From positions 1 through 6,409 of the forward strand of contig CAAGDG010000111.1 of assembly GCA_900768515.1 (NCBI GenBank): DNA of 6,409 bases. Direction: 5' to 3'. The notes under the pieces are model-generated. The model ran no database searches. It saw only the letters and a list, made by a program, of their open reading frames with translations, and had not been told where the DNA came from. The DNA is from Lentisphaeria bacterium. Its GTDB lineage: Bacteria; Verrucomicrobiota; Lentisphaeria; Victivallales; Victivallaceae. The position numbers and the translations under genes were made by a program. Position 1 is the first letter of the stretch, and each line of letters opens with the position of its first letter. Positions 5,922 through 6,409 of this stretch are shown piece after piece.

Positions 5922-6409
5922 CGTTTCACCTCCTCCGGATGCAGCAGCCGGTCGAGCAGGCGGAACGCCTCCGGATAGCGGCTTCCCGCCTGGAAGAGAA
6001 AGAGGTCGGGCGGCAGGAAATGGACCCTGCCGGTCTTCGATGCGCTCAGAACCTGCCAGGCGGGTTGCGACATGACCTCGGCCCGGAATTTTTCCCGGAG
6101 CGTGCCGGCATCCCCCATGGTGACCACGAAGATCACTTCCGGATCCTCGACCAGCAGCTGCTCGTAACTGAATTTGATCCGTTCCCGACCGGGGGCGCGG
6201 ACGATGTTTCTTCCCCCCAGCATCGAGGCCATGGTCGAGACGGTCATGCCGTTGCGTTCCAGCGAGAACCCGTTCGCCGTCGCGAGGAGCGCGGCAAAAC
6301 GGACCGGTGGAAGGGGTTCCACTCTCCGGCGGAGTTCTTCGATTTCAGAGGTGATCCGTTTCGCTTCCGGCAGGTCGTCCGCCTTGCGGCCGTTGAGACG
6401 GCAGAAGAG
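5918..6409 (-). CDS. ABC transporter substrate-binding protein, BtuF/FepB-like (C-terminal part, 5' end missing)
   Basis: This is the C-terminal lobe of a periplasmic binding protein that hands its ligand to the permease encoded next. The frame is open to the window edge, so 163 residues are visible out of a usual 270-350; the signal peptide and N-terminal lobe lie outside. The visible part starts in the long inter-lobe helix (charged stretch around residues 8-30). It then shows a strand and loop (VRFAALLAT), MASMLGGRNIV (60-70), YEQLLVEDPEVIFVV (82-96), W118 in the PAWQVLSASKTGRVHFLPP stretch and YPEAFRLLDRLLHPEE (145-160), the normal end of the Peripla_BP_2 family. A GTG at 6322 could be taken as a start, but coding sequence clearly continues upstream of it. 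Substrate specificity cannot be read from this lobe. A cobalamin-type ligand is inferred from context. Confidence 0.9.
   Translation of the reverse strand, partial: LFCRLNGRKADDLPEAKRITSEIEELRRRVEPLPPVRFAALLATANGFSLERNGMTVSTMASMLGGRNIVRAPGRERIKFSYEQLLVEDPEVIFVVTMGDAGTLREKFRAEVMSQPAWQVLSASKTGRVHFLPPDLFLFQAGSRYPEAFRLLDRLLHPEEVKR
5926..5934 (-). promoter_or_regulatory. Full-length Shine-Dalgarno for the permease gene
   Basis: AGGAGGTGA on the minus strand pairs with the full nine-base anti-Shine-Dalgarno of typical bacterial 16S rRNA. The AGGAGG core is seven bases from the ATG at 5921. It lies within the codons for the EEVKR tail of the binding protein and confirms the permease start. Confidence 0.75.

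Noticed and set aside
6320..6322. GTG as the start of the binding-protein gene
   Set aside because: The same frame stays open to the window edge with plausible inter-lobe helix sequence, so the gene is truncated by the window and does not start here.
6390..6409. Possible second adapter at the right edge (ends in cggcagaagag)
   Set aside because: It does not match the TruSeq adapter beyond a few bases, and the coding frame of the binding protein continues naturally through it.

Overview
The window is a metagenome-style contig end of high GC (about two thirds by eye). It holds one tightly packed operon, read entirely on the minus strand, for corrinoid (vitamin B12) uptake and synthesis. There is no intergenic stretch longer than 26 bases between genes, and no RNA gene, mobile element or CRISPR array is visible. 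The gene set uses CbiC and CbiD names from the anaerobic (cobalt-early) pathway, which suggests an anaerobic or facultative bacterium. The phylum cannot be fixed from this sequence alone.

In transcription order (right to left) the operon begins with three ABC importer parts: the C-terminal 163 residues of a periplasmic binding protein (5918-6409, cut by the window edge), a FecCD/BtuC-type permease (4914-5921) and its ATPase (4130-4924). Next come an 850-residue two-domain enzyme joining a CobD-type threonine-phosphate decarboxylase to a CobQ/CbiP-type cobyric acid synthase (1551-4103), a CobO/BtuR corrinoid adenosyltransferase (1018-1548), a CbiC/CobH precorrin-8 methylmutase (353-1018), and the first 112 codons of CbiD (21-356), which starts at a GTG. 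Most junctions overlap (GTGA, TGATG, an 11-base overlap, ATGA), so translation is probably coupled throughout.

The genes fit together as import of a corrinoid (or possibly a metal chelate) by the ABC system, corrin ring synthesis by CbiD and CbiC, adenosylation of the cobalt by CobO/BtuR, amidation of the side chains by the CobQ domain, and supply of the aminopropanol linker precursor by the CobD domain. The promoter, and any cobalamin riboswitch, must lie beyond the right edge, upstream of the binding-protein gene.

The first 20 bases are not genomic. They match the 3' end of the Illumina TruSeq read-1 adapter, and the cbiD reading frame runs directly into them. The most interesting biological feature is the CobD-CobQ fusion. 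Its short basic linker holds an out-of-frame ATGA of the kind that separates the other genes here.
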